DNA from: Ammoniphilus sp. YIM 78166
Lineage (GTDB): Bacteria; Bacillota; Bacilli; Aneurinibacillales; RAOX-1
DNA: 64,000 nt
NCBI RefSeq assembly: GCF_004522215.1
Contig: NZ_SDLR01000001.1
Span: 744,001 to 808,000, forward strand
Direction: 5' to 3'
In this document: in pieces, positions 7,536 through 15,599 of the stretch
Position numbering within the stretch: position 1 is the stretch's first letter
How the letters are laid out: every line of letters starts with the position of its first letter
Program-made: the position numbers and the translations under genes
Notes under the pieces: model-generated
What the model was told of the DNA's origin: nothing
Seen by the model: only the letters and a program-made list of their open reading frames with translations
Databases searched by the model: none

Positions 7536-8399
7536 TCACGTAGAACTCAAGGCTTTTAAACGCTTATGGAGGTAAGGGTGATCGAGCAGGGCTTCCCGTA
7601 ATCTCCCTTTTTCCTTTTTTACTAACCAGTAGTAATAAAATTGCTTAACCTGAGGGAGGAACGGAAGATTTTCAAAAACTTCTTGTTTGGCTCTCAGATC
7701 AATTTTGGATAGCGCGCGTTTCATGATGTCAGGCGAGGTCGCCTGTGCACCGTACTGATCAGCTGTATACTCATCCTTACGGGTAAAGTAGTTTTCGATA
7801 GCGAGATGAGCAATCCGGTAGAGGAGAGTTAAGGAGAGCAGCTTTAAATAGGAGATATTGTGGGAGATCAGAGACATAAGCAGAAGGAAGTATCCGGCTT
7901 TGTGGACCGGCAGCATGGTATAAAGCAGCTCATCCCCCATCCGGTTGACGAGACGCAAGGGAACCCAGGCATCCGTTCCCATCTTCTGATGCCCTAATTC
8001 ATGGCCGATGATGGCTCGAAGCTCTTCTTCCTCTAAGAAATCTCGCCATTGAGCGGGAAGATAGATTCTTCGGAAAACATAACCCGCATTCATTCGGTTC
8101 CACATGAGGACGCGAACTTCCCCTAGCTTAAAGTCTACGCATACTTCTTTCACCAGGCGATGAGCATCCTCGTCTGGACCTAATTCCTTTTGGATGTGTT
8201 GGACGACTTGCTGGGATTTAAGTTGATTAAGCTGTTGGTGCTTCACTTGTCGAAGCCACTGAAAAACTGGGTCGGCAAAAATAAGAACATTGTACCATCC
8301 TGCATAAGCGAATCCCTGGGCTGCTAATATGACGTCTTCAATAATCAATTTGGCATAGGTCGCTGACAACACATAGCGAAATGGTAGCTGCAGCATCAC
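7536..8399 (-). CDS. M48-family zinc metalloprotease-like membrane protein
   Basis: 287 residues. Zinc motif HELGH at 133-137 with a downstream glutamate in TRKDEYTADQYG, as in M48 (HtpX/Ste24) peptidases. Hydrophobic stretches at about 15-45 and 165-205 suggest membrane association. The first 130 residues are unlike classic HtpX, so the substrate is open; quality control of membrane proteins is the usual role. It diverges from the DUF192 gene. Confidence 0.78.
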   Translation of the reverse strand: MMLQLPFRYVLSATYAKLIIEDVILAAQGFAYAGWYNVLIFADPVFQWLRQVKHQQLNQLKSQQVVQHIQKELGPDEDAHRLVKEVCVDFKLGEVRVLMWNRMNAGYVFRRIYLPAQWRDFLEEEELRAIIGHELGHQKMGTDAWVPLRLVNRMGDELLYTMLPVHKAGYFLLLMSLISHNISYLKLLSLTLLYRIAHLAIENYFTRKDEYTADQYGAQATSPDIMKRALSKIDLRAKQEVFENLPFLPQVKQFYYYWLVKKEKGRLREALLDHPYLHKRLKALSST

Positions 8400-8503
8400 A
8401 TGACACCCCCTATGCCTTCATTTTATGATTGCTTATGTAAACAAAGAAGTGTTTTTGAATAAGATGAAAGCAGCACGAAGTGCAAGGAATAGGGGATGGT
8501 GTG

Positions 8504-8860
8504 GTGAATTTCATTTATGTTTTTCGCTACAAAACATTTTTCCGAAAAATGGAGCTTGCTCTTACAGTGGAAGAGCTAAAAAAAGGTCTGCTGGGGAGAA
8601 CGACAGCAGGGCAGGGAATGTTTTTGATGGGGGCGGATGCAATCCATACCTTCAACATGAAATTCCCCATTGACGTCGTTTATCTGAATGCAACAGGTCT
8701 AGTCATCGGACTCGAGGAAAAGCTCGGACCCAATCGGCAAGGACGGCGGATACAAGATGCTCGGCATGTAGCAGAATTTAATCCGGGGACCATTCGCCAG
8801 TACCAAATTAAAGTGGGAGAACAATGGTATTGGCAAATAGCTTCAACGAGTAACGAATAG
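8504..8860 (+). CDS. DUF192 family protein
   Basis: About 118 residues. The DUF192 core is clear: VEELKKGLLGRTTAGQGMFL, then FNMKFPIDVVYLN and the ending PGTIRQYQIKVG. Function is unknown; members are small beta-rich proteins. GTG 8504 (or 8501) is preferred because AGGGG at 8491-8495 sits just upstream. A longer frame reaches 8480. Confidence 0.8.
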   Translation: MNFIYVFRYKTFFRKMELALTVEELKKGLLGRTTAGQGMFLMGADAIHTFNMKFPIDVVYLNATGLVIGLEEKLGPNRQGRRIQDARHVAEFNPGTIRQYQIKVGEQWYWQIASTSNE

Positions 8861-8877
8861 AGAGGAGTTGTCCCTCT

Positions 8878-9219
8878 CTATTTTTGCATGACAAGTGTGG
8901 CTTCATTGCCAAACAGGGTGAGATGGTTTCCTTCGAACAAAGCAACGACATCTTCACCATCCATTGGAAAATCCATTAGAATTTCCATGGTTTCTTCATC
9001 GTTAGGGGATTGAAAGGTGAAGCTGCCATCGAGGCCTTGCACGTCATTTTTGGACATGCTACTTCGAAGCAGTATGGCTTCAAACTCGGTTTGGCTTTCA
9101 TCCGCGTCCAGGTCCTCATCCTCCCATTGAGTATATTTTACTTTTAGCAAGGCTCCAGTCCATTCTGCCTGGAGCTTAGCAGGCAATTCACTCGGTTTTG
9201 TCCATTCCATTGCATTCAT
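8878..9219 (-). CDS. uncharacterised acidic protein
   Basis: 113 residues, acidic, no membrane segment, mostly beta pattern, ending in LTLFGNEATLVMQK. No family is recognised. ATG 9219 lies 1 nt after GGAGG; ATG 9210 has better spacing and may be the true start (MEWTKPSELP). It converges on the DUF192 gene. Confidence 0.62.
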   Translation of the reverse strand: MNAMEWTKPSELPAKLQAEWTGALLKVKYTQWEDEDLDADESQTEFEAILLRSSMSKNDVQGLDGSFTFQSPNDEETMEILMDFPMDGEDVVALFEGNHLTLFGNEATLVMQK

Positions 9220-9319
9220 TCCTCCATTTCCTAGAGTAAATTATACCATGAATTGCTAGAATAAAAGGGATATGAGAAAATAAAGTGTGTTAATGATATC
9301 TTAATCAGGGGGATCCGCA

Positions 9320-9433
9320 ATGAATCCTAATCCAAGAGAAACCAAATGGGTGATTTGGACCTTTATCGGTTTTATTCTAGTTAGTGTGGTTTCAATAGCC
9401 TTATTTATGTACTTTTATCTTAGTAAGTTGTAA
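9320..9433 (+). CDS. 37-residue single-pass membrane peptide
   Basis: ATG 9320 follows CAGGGGGATCCGCA. It encodes MNPNPRETKWVIWTFIGFIL followed by a hydrophobic run and YLSKL. One transmembrane helix with a short basic N-terminus fits small membrane peptides of Bacillales. It is too short for normal gene calling. Function is unknown. Confidence 0.5.
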   Translation: MNPNPRETKWVIWTFIGFILVSVVSIALFMYFYLSKL

Positions 9434-9518
9434 AAACAAAATGTTCTTACCCTAGAAAATGACATACAAATAGTGTAAAGTCTAAAGTAAATTCCCATTT
9501 TTGAAATGGAGCAATCGA

Positions 9519-10169
9519 ATGGAATCGACGGGAAGAATACTGGGATTGCTATTGGCTATAGCTTTATCCATTGGTGTGAACGGGTATTTCTATCTACGAT
9601 TGAATCACTTTGATTTAGGATTGTTTTTTATGTTGCCAATACTCCTGTTTCTCGGTTGGTTTTTAGGGAGACAATATGATCGTGTGCGATACTTATCGGA
9701 AAAAGATGTCCTCACGGAGACTTATAATCGAAGGTTTATTCACGAGATGTTTCCCAAGCTGATCGCACTGACCGAGCGGAAGAATGAGACGATGGCGGTA
9801 ACCCTTATCGATGTCGATAATTTTAAATGCATTAACGATACCTACGGTCACCAGACTGGAGACCTTGTATTGCAAAGGATATCACAGCTGTTAAGCAAAC
9901 AAGTCAGGTCAAGTGATACGATAGCCCGATGGGGAGGAGACGAATTTCTCGTCATTGCCCCTTTCACGGATCGTACGGGAAGCGCTTCTCTTCTTCAACG
10001 CATTAGTGAGAGTATAGGAGAACTCTCTTCTGAACTCAAGGTTCCCATCACGCTGTCAATGGGAACATCGATCTTCCCCCTCGAAGGAAAAGAGCTAACA
10101 GACTTGATTGAAGTTGCAGATCAGAGAATGTATAAGCATAAGCAAAAAGGAGTCGAACAAGATGAGTGA
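9519..10169 (+). CDS. membrane-anchored diguanylate cyclase (GGDEF)
   Basis: 216 residues. Two transmembrane helices (about 5-25 and 32-55) are followed by one GGDEF domain. The active-site motif GGDEF is intact in ARWGGDEFLV and the metal/GTP loop LIDVDNFKCINDTYGH is present, so it should make cyclic di-GMP from GTP. No sensory domain or RxxD inhibitory site is obvious. ATG 9519 is preferred to TTG 9501 because GGAG lies 7 nt before it. Its stop overlaps the rhodanese gene by 8 nt. Confidence 0.85.
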   Translation: MESTGRILGLLLAIALSIGVNGYFYLRLNHFDLGLFFMLPILLFLGWFLGRQYDRVRYLSEKDVLTETYNRRFIHEMFPKLIALTERKNETMAVTLIDVDNFKCINDTYGHQTGDLVLQRISQLLSKQVRSSDTIARWGGDEFLVIAPFTDRTGSASLLQRISESIGELSSELKVPITLSMGTSIFPLEGKELTDLIEVADQRMYKHKQKGVEQDE

Positions 10170-10488
10170 AGAAAAAGGCTGGAAAGAAGTTTCACCACAA
10201 GAAGTGGAAAAATGGATCAAAGAAAAGAAAGATATACAATTTGTCGATGTTAGAGAAGTAGAGGAATTTGAGGCAGGTCATATCGAAGGGGTTACTTTAA
10301 TTCCCTTAAGCGAATTCGGAGAAAGAATGAAGGAGATTGATCTTGATAAGGAGACAGTTTTTATCTGCAGGAGCGGAGCGCGAAGCGGAAGGGTTTGTGA
10401 ATACCTTTCTTCGCTGGGAAACGATAAGACGTACAATATGGTTGGCGGCATGCTAAACTGGACAGGCGACGTGAAGAGAGGATTATAA
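10162..10488 (+). CDS. single-domain rhodanese-like protein
   Basis: 108 residues. FVDVREVEEFEAGHIEG is the rhodanese entry motif and C69 in ICRSGARSG is the active-site cysteine that carries persulfide. Likely role: cytosolic sulfur transfer or sulfide/cyanide detoxification. Start ATG 10162 follows AAAAAGGAG and overlaps the stop of the GGDEF gene, so the pair is translationally coupled. Confidence 0.88.
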   Translation: MSEEKGWKEVSPQEVEKWIKEKKDIQFVDVREVEEFEAGHIEGVTLIPLSEFGERMKEIDLDKETVFICRSGARSGRVCEYLSSLGNDKTYNMVGGMLNWTGDVKRGL

Positions 10489-10541
10489 TCTCATGTGGCA
10501 GCCTATACTAAGGTCATCGATACCGTAAAGGAGGATATTCC

Positions 10542-10820
10542 ATGGTTATGGGCCCCCAAGATTTTGGAGGGGTGTATCAGACTCTCTGGGATCAGATCCA
10601 GGAAGGTGATCTAGAAGGCAGCCGCAGCCTGATCCGGACGCTTAAGGCTTTAGCGCAGTCGGAGACGGAAACGGATCAGCTTGGTGCCAAAGAAGTTCTG
10701 ACTCAGTTGTCAGAGCAAATGCATGATATGGTGAAAACACAGGATTTAGAACCTTTGCAGTACCTTGAACGACATGAATATGAAGAACTTCTCCATATGC
10801 TTGATCCTTATGAAGAATAA
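10542..10820 (+). CDS. uncharacterised 92-residue helical protein
   Basis: Acidic, probably all-helical protein (MVMGPQDFGGVYQTLWDQIQ). No family is recognised. AAAGGAGG (10527-10534) precedes ATG 10542 with 7-nt spacing, and a terminator follows at once. Confidence 0.6.
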   Translation: MVMGPQDFGGVYQTLWDQIQEGDLEGSRSLIRTLKALAQSETETDQLGAKEVLTQLSEQMHDMVKTQDLEPLQYLERHEYEELLHMLDPYEE

Positions 10821-10850
10821 AGAGTCCAATAGAAGGACTCTTTGTTTGTC
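10819..10850 (+). terminator. rho-independent terminator
   Basis: AAAGAGTCC and GGACTCTTT form the stem with an AATAGAA loop, followed by TTTGTTTG. It overlaps the stop of the preceding gene. Confidence 0.85.
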
Positions 10851-10955
10851 GTTCACCAAATCGTAAAGACTTTCTATCGTTTCTTCTGATACGAGCGTAT
10901 AAATTATGCTAAAGTAGATTTGTAGAAGAAATCGTGTAGAAAGAGGTAGATATCC

Positions 10956-11117
10956 ATGGCTAATTTGCAGACCAATCAGACAGAGAACAACTACTTCAAC
11001 GGACTGCCGACAATGGTATTCATTCTATTTGCTGTTGTTACTTCACCGATCCTTTATTTTGTCCTTCAGATGATACTGGGTAACGACGCTTTATTCAGTG
11101 TGAATGGAGCAAAGTAA
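10956..11117 (+). CDS. 53-residue single-pass membrane protein
   Basis: ATG 10956 follows AGAGGTAGATATCC. The product starts MANLQTNQTENNYFNGLPTM and then has one long hydrophobic helix (about 18-42). Function is unknown. A promoter-like TATGCTAAAGTA lies just upstream and a bidirectional terminator just downstream, so it is likely a monocistronic small gene. Confidence 0.55.
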   Translation: MANLQTNQTENNYFNGLPTMVFILFAVVTSPILYFVLQMILGNDALFSVNGAK

Positions 11118-11128
11118 CAAATACGAAA

Positions 11129-11157
11129 AACCTCCCCGAATTGCAGGGAGGTTTTTT
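11129..11157. terminator. bidirectional terminator
   Basis: AACCTCCC pairs with GGGAGGTT. A-run before and T-run after serve the small membrane protein on the plus strand and the pseudouridine synthase on the minus strand. Confidence 0.87.
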
Positions 11158-11167
11158 CTTTTGATTT

Positions 11168-12094
11168 TCAAATAAGGGAAGCATGCAGTATTTTTAGGTC
11201 TGAAGGCCATGGGATGTCCACTGAGAGGGCTTCCCGGGTGAAAGGGTGTACGAGCTCAATTCGGCCGGCATGGAGAGCTTGCCTGTCAAACCGGCGCGTT
11301 TGTCCGCCATAAAGGGAATCGCCTACTATGGGATGGCCAATATGACTCAGATGAACACGTATTTGATGGGTTCGACCCGTTTCTAATTGAAGCTCAAGCA
11401 AGGACAAGTCATGCTTAGGAAACGTTTCGATTACCTTATAATGGGTGATGGCATGATCGCCGCGATCTGATACTCGCCGTCTCGTAGGATGATGGCGATC
11501 TCGACCGATAGGCTCATGGATTGTCCCTTTTTTTTGCTTCGGTAGACCCTGTACAAAAGCGTGGTAGGTCCGTTTAATTTCACGTGCAGCAAGCATTCGA
11601 TCAAGGATCGCTCCGCTTAAAGCATGTTTGGCAAAAACGACGCCTCCCGTTGTATCCCGATCTAATCGATGGATATGTCGGACTTTAGTACTTAGTCCAT
11701 GGACTTGCCAGTGAAAAGCAACTCCATTGGCTAATGTGCCCCCTTGACCCGGCTGGTTAGGATGGGTATCCATGGCAAAGGGCTTATTTACAATCAAGAG
11801 ATGCTCATCTTCAAAAATCGGTTCAATAGAAAGAAATTCAGGCTCCACTCCATACTCTTCATGACGAAACAGATGCAACTGAAGCTTTTGGCCCTCTTGA
11901 AACTCTGTATTCCAGGGCACAGACTCGTTTTGCAGCTTAACCCCTTTGTCCATTCTCCATTGATGAAGCAAGCCTTTAGGAGCTTGCCAAACCTCTTGCA
12001 AGAGCTTCTGGATGGTTAGCCCTGTCCATATCGCAGGGATCATGAGCTCCATCCATTCTCCTTTTTTTTGCGTTATCATACCGGTCACCTGCAT
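11168..12094 (-). CDS. RluA-family pseudouridine synthase
   Basis: 308 residues. Motif HRLDRDTTG (about 142-150) carries catalytic D145, which isomerises uridine in rRNA or tRNA. The first 85 residues are S4-like but weak. The final part has the RluA pattern LETGRTHQIRVHLSHIGHPI. Bacillales have several paralogues (RluB/RluD-like, YjbO, YhcT) and the exact target site is unresolved. Start ATG 12094 is followed by MQVTGMITQKKGE; a later start is possible. Confidence 0.85.
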   Translation of the reverse strand: MQVTGMITQKKGEWMELMIPAIWTGLTIQKLLQEVWQAPKGLLHQWRMDKGVKLQNESVPWNTEFQEGQKLQLHLFRHEEYGVEPEFLSIEPIFEDEHLLIVNKPFAMDTHPNQPGQGGTLANGVAFHWQVHGLSTKVRHIHRLDRDTTGGVVFAKHALSGAILDRMLAAREIKRTYHAFVQGLPKQKKGTIHEPIGRDRHHPTRRRVSDRGDHAITHYKVIETFPKHDLSLLELQLETGRTHQIRVHLSHIGHPIVGDSLYGGQTRRFDRQALHAGRIELVHPFTREALSVDIPWPSDLKILHASLI

Positions 12095-12166
12095 TCTTTC
12101 AGCTTAGTTGTCGTATGTTTATCATATACACAACAAGCTAATCATGCAAAACGGCACCTAAATGAA

Positions 12167-12538
12167 CTATAAACTTTTATAGGTATGCTGAATCAGTTTG
12201 ATGTCAACGGAGCGCTCAATGGACTCATCGAAGATTAGATCTTCTAGCTTCTTTTTAAGACGAGCCTGTTTTTCTTTATGCTCTACCAGCAATTCATCGA
12301 ATTTTTCTTTCATCTCGGCTAAGCTGACCTGCTTGTATCGCTTCCCGCCTGCGACTAGAAATTCACTTACTCGAGCATGCCCACGACGAAGCGTTTCGTA
12401 ATATTCGCCCATGCGCTTCACCACATCTTCTTGGATTAGGTATGCTTCTAAAGCTTCTTTTTCATCTTCCGTTCCAAAAAGCTGGATCCCATCTATAAAA
12501 AATTGCTTTTCTTTTTCTTGTTGTTTTAAGTTAGACAT
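12167..12538 (-). CDS. uncharacterised coiled-coil protein
   Basis: 123 residues, highly charged and helical (MSNLKQQEKEKQFFIDGIQL), with a long coiled coil about 75-105 rich in Lys/Glu. No family is recognised. Start ATG 12538 is chosen because AGGAGG lies 9 nt upstream; the longer frame to 12676 runs back through a terminator region. Confidence 0.62.
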   Translation of the reverse strand: MSNLKQQEKEKQFFIDGIQLFGTEDEKEALEAYLIQEDVVKRMGEYYETLRRGHARVSEFLVAGGKRYKQVSLAEMKEKFDELLVEHKEKQARLKKKLEDLIFDESIERSVDIKLIQHTYKSL

Positions 12539-12615
12539 CTCTGAAATCCTCCTCTGGTAGGTAGATAGATTTTTAATTTTAGTATATTGTATACCAAAAA
12601 CAAAGATTAAGCCAC

Positions 12616-12651
12616 CACAAAATAAAAGCCTAAGAGCATGAGCTCTTAGGC
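12616..12651 (-). terminator. rho-independent terminator (minus strand)
   Basis: GCCTAAGAGC pairs with GCTCTTAGGC, followed on the minus strand by TTTTATTTTG. It ends the small membrane protein gene at 12646. Confidence 0.83.
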
Positions 12652-12897
12652 CATATTCTTGGTACGCTTGAACCAAACCAAAAGGGGTAAAAAAGAAACG
12701 GACATCCAGAGAAATAACAAGTTCTCTAAGGTAGGGCTCATCTTGGTCTGGGTTAATCCGTGGAAAAGCGAAAAAAGCAAAGCTGAACCTAACAGGATAC
12801 TGTGCAATAAAATGAATTTATCTTTTCTTCCTAATTTGAACGTTAAAAGTAGAGTGGCAAATAAACCGGTAACTAGATAAATAGGATCAATCATCAT
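12646..12897 (-). CDS. small membrane protein, three predicted helices
   Basis: 83 residues starting MMIDPIYLVTGLFATLLLTF. Hydrophobic helices at about 5-22, 31-50 and 59-77, with a basic C-terminus (WFKRTKN). Function is unknown. AAAGGAG lies 5 nt before ATG 12897, which is preferred over an in-frame ATG at 12918. Confidence 0.6.
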   Translation of the reverse strand: MMIDPIYLVTGLFATLLLTFKLGRKDKFILLHSILLGSALLFSLFHGLTQTKMSPTLENLLFLWMSVSFLPLLVWFKRTKNMA

Positions 12898-13109
12898 CTT
12901 TTCTCCTTTGCTTCGCATACATAATTGTCCTTAATCATATCTTTGTCTAGAGGAAAAAGAAACCAACTAAGGATAATGTTCAGACAATGGTCAAATCTTT
13001 CCAACACTTCTGTGAGTTTGCCAATGATTCATTGACCAATTCCTGCAAAAATTGATACGTAGACGCAGGCTACCATATAACGGGCGTGGATTTACCGAAG
13101 GAGATGATC

Positions 13110-13137
13110 GGCGAATAACCCTAAGCGGGTTACTCGC
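13110..13137. terminator. stem-loop at the 3' end of the gene at 13130
   Basis: GGCGA and AACCC pair with GGGTT and TCGCC. There is no T-run, so it may stabilise the transcript or be a weak terminator. Confidence 0.45.
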
Positions 13138-13384
13138 CGATGTTATTTTCATACCATTCTTGCAGCTCATCGAGGGACAAGAAGCTAAAAATTTCCTCCC
13201 CATTCTGACCATTGTCTAGGCCCTCTGCGTGTTCTCGAAGAGTCACTTGCCCGTCTTCCCCTGAAGCAAGGATCACGTAGGGGTGATGGGGATGAATAAA
13301 CCTCCAATCGTGATCATGATCAAGCCAGTGCTTGCTTATTAGGAATTCACGTACTTGTCTTGAATCCACCTTGATCAACTCCAT
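13130..13384 (-). CDS. uncharacterised 84-residue protein
   Basis: Soluble protein with a His-rich segment (SKHWLDHDHDWRFIHPHHPY) that could bind metal, and an acidic C-terminus ELQEWYENNIGE. No family is recognised. ATG 13384 has only AGGA directly before it, a weak start. Confidence 0.5.
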   Translation of the reverse strand: MELIKVDSRQVREFLISKHWLDHDHDWRFIHPHHPYVILASGEDGQVTLREHAEGLDNGQNGEEIFSFLSLDELQEWYENNIGE

Positions 13385-13547
13385 TCCTGATCTTGTTTTT
13401 ACCGCATATGAAAAGCTTCCTCCAAAGATGGATACTACACCTCCGAGAGGGCTTCAATATAAGCTTTTCTTATACTTACCTATACTGCGAAAAAAATGAC
13501 TTGACCTTCATGAAGTTAGATGATATATTTATAAACATCTCTTCATT

Positions 13548-13626
13548 GCGCTCGTAGCTCAGCTGGATAGAGCGGTGGTTTCCGGTACCACGTCTGCCGG
13601 GGGTTCGAATCCCTCCGAGCGCGCCA
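13548..13626 (+). tRNA. tRNA-Arg (anticodon CCG)
   Basis: Acceptor GCGCTCG pairs with CGAGCGC, followed by G and encoded CCA. The D-arm GCTCAGCTGGATAGAGC is standard. The anticodon arm GTGGT-TTCCGGT-ACCAC gives CCG, reading CGG. T-arm GGGGG-TTCGAAT-CCCTC. The variable loop is slightly long (about 7 nt). Confidence 0.93.
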
Positions 13627-13654
13627 TCAGAGTATTCCAATATCCAATCAATGT

Positions 13655-13731
13655 GGCGGTGTAGCTCAGCTGGCTAGAGCGTACGGTTCATACCCGTAAG
13701 GTCGGGGGTTCGATTCCCTCCGCCGCTACCA
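13655..13731 (+). tRNA. tRNA-Met (anticodon CAT, elongator type)
   Basis: 77 nt with encoded CCA. Acceptor GGCGGTG pairs with CGCCGCT with G1-U72 wobble. The anticodon loop TTCATAC gives CAT. The sequence closely follows the Bacillus elongator tRNA-Met, and G1-U72 and the D-arm differ from initiator tRNA. It lies 28 nt after tRNA-Arg and is probably co-transcribed. Confidence 0.92.
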
Positions 13732-13747
13732 TCGTACATATCATTCA

Positions 13748-13780
13748 GGCCCTCTCGGTATAGAGAGGGCCTTTTGTTTG
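13748..13780 (+). terminator. terminator of the Arg-Met tRNA pair
   Basis: GGCCCTCTC pairs with GAGAGGGCC, followed by TTTTGTTTG. Confidence 0.9.
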
Positions 13781-13862
13781 CCGATAAATGTGTCTTTTCT
13801 CTATAACCTCTCAGCAGCACGAGCATATGCTATACCATTACTAGATTCATAGGGAGTGGTCA

Positions 13863-14138
13863 ATGGTGGATGCTCGCACATTGCTTGCGTTTTTTAATAA
13901 TATCCAGAGTCTTGGTGCAAAGATAGATGATAAAAAGTTAAGAAAGCTGATCAAGAAGGCAGGTAAGGAAGTAGGAAAGAAGCTAACGGACGACGAACTG
14001 GATCGAGCCGTTCATGAAACTCGAAAAGTACTCAAGGGTGGATCACCCATGAAGATCATTTCTAAGATGATGGAATACGGGGTGACTGAGAAGCACTTAA
14101 GAGACATTAAGAAAAAGTTTGAAAAAGAAATGGATTAA
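13863..14138 (+). CDS. uncharacterised lysine-rich helical protein
   Basis: 91 residues, very basic with many Lys (KLRKLIKKAGKEVGKKL). Helical, with no membrane segment. The composition would allow nucleic-acid binding, but no family is recognised. ATG 13863 follows AGGGAGTGGTCA. Confidence 0.6.
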   Translation: MVDARTLLAFFNNIQSLGAKIDDKKLRKLIKKAGKEVGKKLTDDELDRAVHETRKVLKGGSPMKIISKMMEYGVTEKHLRDIKKKFEKEMD

Positions 14139-14251
14139 GTGGGGGGAGGAAATAGGCATCTGTGGAATTTAGTGCCTTATAGGCGTCCGCTTATACAACT
14201 AAAGGATCTCAGCCATAAAGTATTATTAGATTATAAACAAAAGGAGGAATC

Positions 14252-14353
14252 ATGATGAGTGCAGTAGTTGGTGGATACGGAACAGGGATTGGGTTCATTT
14301 TGGTATTGTTCATTCTGTTGGTGATTGTTGCACAACCTGGGTTCATCTACTAA
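14252..14353 (+). CDS. YjcZ-family sporulation peptide
   Basis: 33 residues: MMSAVVGGYGTGIGFIL, then a hydrophobic helix and a short aromatic end PGFIY. This glycine-rich start with one helix is the pattern of YjcZ-like peptides that Bacillales make in quantity during sporulation. AAGGAGGAATC precedes the ATG and a strong terminator follows. It was identified by pattern, not by search. Confidence 0.75.
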   Translation: MMSAVVGGYGTGIGFILVLFILLVIVAQPGFIY

Positions 14354-14362
14354 GTGAATGAA

Positions 14363-14393
14363 GGTCCCGCGGGAGCGGGACCTTTTATTTTTT
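14363..14393 (+). terminator. terminator of the YjcZ-like gene
   Basis: GGTCCCGC pairs with GCGGGACC around GGGA, followed by TTTTATTTTTT. Confidence 0.92.
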
Positions 14394-14468
14394 ATTCCAG
14401 GTCATTAGCCCATACATAGACATAGGCAAACGCATAGGATACAAAGAGATGTTGATGGGGGGATCTGT

Positions 14469-14588
14469 GTGAGCACAAGTGCAAAAGGGGCAAAATACGC
14501 CAGCACGATAGAAGGATTAGGATTAATCTTGGTGTTATTTATTTTATTTGTGGTCCTCATGAAAGGAGGAAGGATTCGTTACTGGTAA
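14469..14588 (+). CDS. second YjcZ-like small membrane peptide
   Basis: 39 residues from GTG 14469: MSTSAKGAKYASTIEGLGLI, a single helix, then a basic aromatic end GGRIRYW. A GGGGGG run precedes the start. It shares the G-x-G-hydrophobic core of the peptide at 14252, so the two are probably paralogues. It sits 45 nt before tRNA-Gln. Confidence 0.62.
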   Translation: MSTSAKGAKYASTIEGLGLILVLFILFVVLMKGGRIRYW

Positions 14589-14632
14589 AGTGCATAAATC
14601 CATCCAATCCTGGTCATGATAATGGGCAAGGA

Positions 14633-14707
14633 TGGCCCGTAGCCAAGTGGTAAGGCAACGGACTTTGACTCCGTCATGCCCTGGTTCGAATCCAGGCGGG
14701 CCAGCCA
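14633..14707 (+). tRNA. tRNA-Gln (anticodon TTG)
   Basis: 75 nt with encoded CCA. Acceptor TGGCCCG pairs with CGGGCCA. The D-arm AGCCAAGTGGTAAGGCA and the anticodon loop CTTTGAC give TTG. It closely follows the Bacillus tRNA-Gln. Confidence 0.94.
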
Positions 14708-14723
14708 CCCCCTCCATAATTTT

Positions 14724-15425
14724 TCACTTCTTCTTCTTTTTGATAATTAAATCCTTAGCCAATTGATCCGCTAAATTGTTGAAGGGATTTTCTCGATGTC
14801 CTTTCACTTTTATAAAGTGGATATCTATATGTTTTTGCATGTCTTGTATGCTGCGCTGATACTCACGGTAAATCGGTGTATGAATATGAACTTGTCCATA
14901 GGCGGCCAAGCCTAAAGTAGATAAGTCATGAAAGATCATGATTTTTTTATACTGATGTTTGATTCCATACATAATGGATGCTTCCACCGCATGGATCTCA
15001 GCCTGCAAGGACATACATTTTTGAGGGTAGATTTTTTTTATTCCAGATAGCTGCTCTAGGACCTGATTATGTTGAACGAACACAACACCATAGGCTGCAT
15101 AATCTCTGTAAGCTGACCCATCGGTATAGGCAACAAGGATGTCCGGTTCTTTAGAATATTTTTCGGTGTATTCTAACTCTTCGGTAAGGGAAAGCTCTTC
15201 GGAGGACACTTTATCTTTATAGAACTTCTTGTTTTTCTCCCGAATGAGCCAGTCATAGTCAATGTTACATACGGAGTCCCTTAGATAGCGCTCAGCTTCC
15301 TCTAACGTAACAAACCGAACCCACTCGCCTCTCGAGAAATCCCTAATCTGTTCTAGTGCCTGTTTCTGTCTCCGGTAAATGCCAGGTTCTCGCCCGACCT
15401 TCACTGCATAAAATAATTTGCCCAT
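14724..15425 (-). CDS. rnhA: ribonuclease HI with N-terminal hybrid-binding domain
   Basis: 233 residues. Residues 4-48 form the caulimovirus viroplasmin-like RNA/DNA hybrid-binding domain of RNase H1 (FYAVKVGREPGIY). A charged linker leads to the catalytic domain at about 95-230. D102 (YTDGSAY), E143 (LQAEIHAVEAS), D167 (FHDLST) and D220 (ADQLAK) make the DEDD set that cleaves RNA in hybrids. ATG 15425 is preferred over 15461 because GAGG lies 6 nt before it. The C-terminus ends in a run of lysines. Confidence 0.88.
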   Translation of the reverse strand: MGKLFYAVKVGREPGIYRRQKQALEQIRDFSRGEWVRFVTLEEAERYLRDSVCNIDYDWLIREKNKKFYKDKVSSEELSLTEELEYTEKYSKEPDILVAYTDGSAYRDYAAYGVVFVQHNQVLEQLSGIKKIYPQKCMSLQAEIHAVEASIMYGIKHQYKKIMIFHDLSTLGLAAYGQVHIHTPIYREYQRSIQDMQKHIDIHFIKVKGHRENPFNNLADQLAKDLIIKKKKK

Positions 15426-15552
15426 CGTTAACCTCACTAACGGAAGTATAGTGCCCTTCATATTATACCATTCTCATGACCTATCTTAATCCTAAAGTTT
15501 TTTCCTAAGGGAGGAGATGCCCGCAACCACTTGGTGCTTGACTCCTTCTCCT

Positions 15553-15572
15553 TACTTAGTCAATACTAAGTA
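15553..15572. promoter_or_regulatory. perfect palindrome before the gene at 15600
   Basis: TACTTAGT and ACTAAGTA flank CAAT. It lies 28 nt before the start codon of the next gene and could be an operator. The regulator is unknown. Confidence 0.3.
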
Positions 15573-15599
15573 TGACAACGATAAAAAGAGGAGATCATC

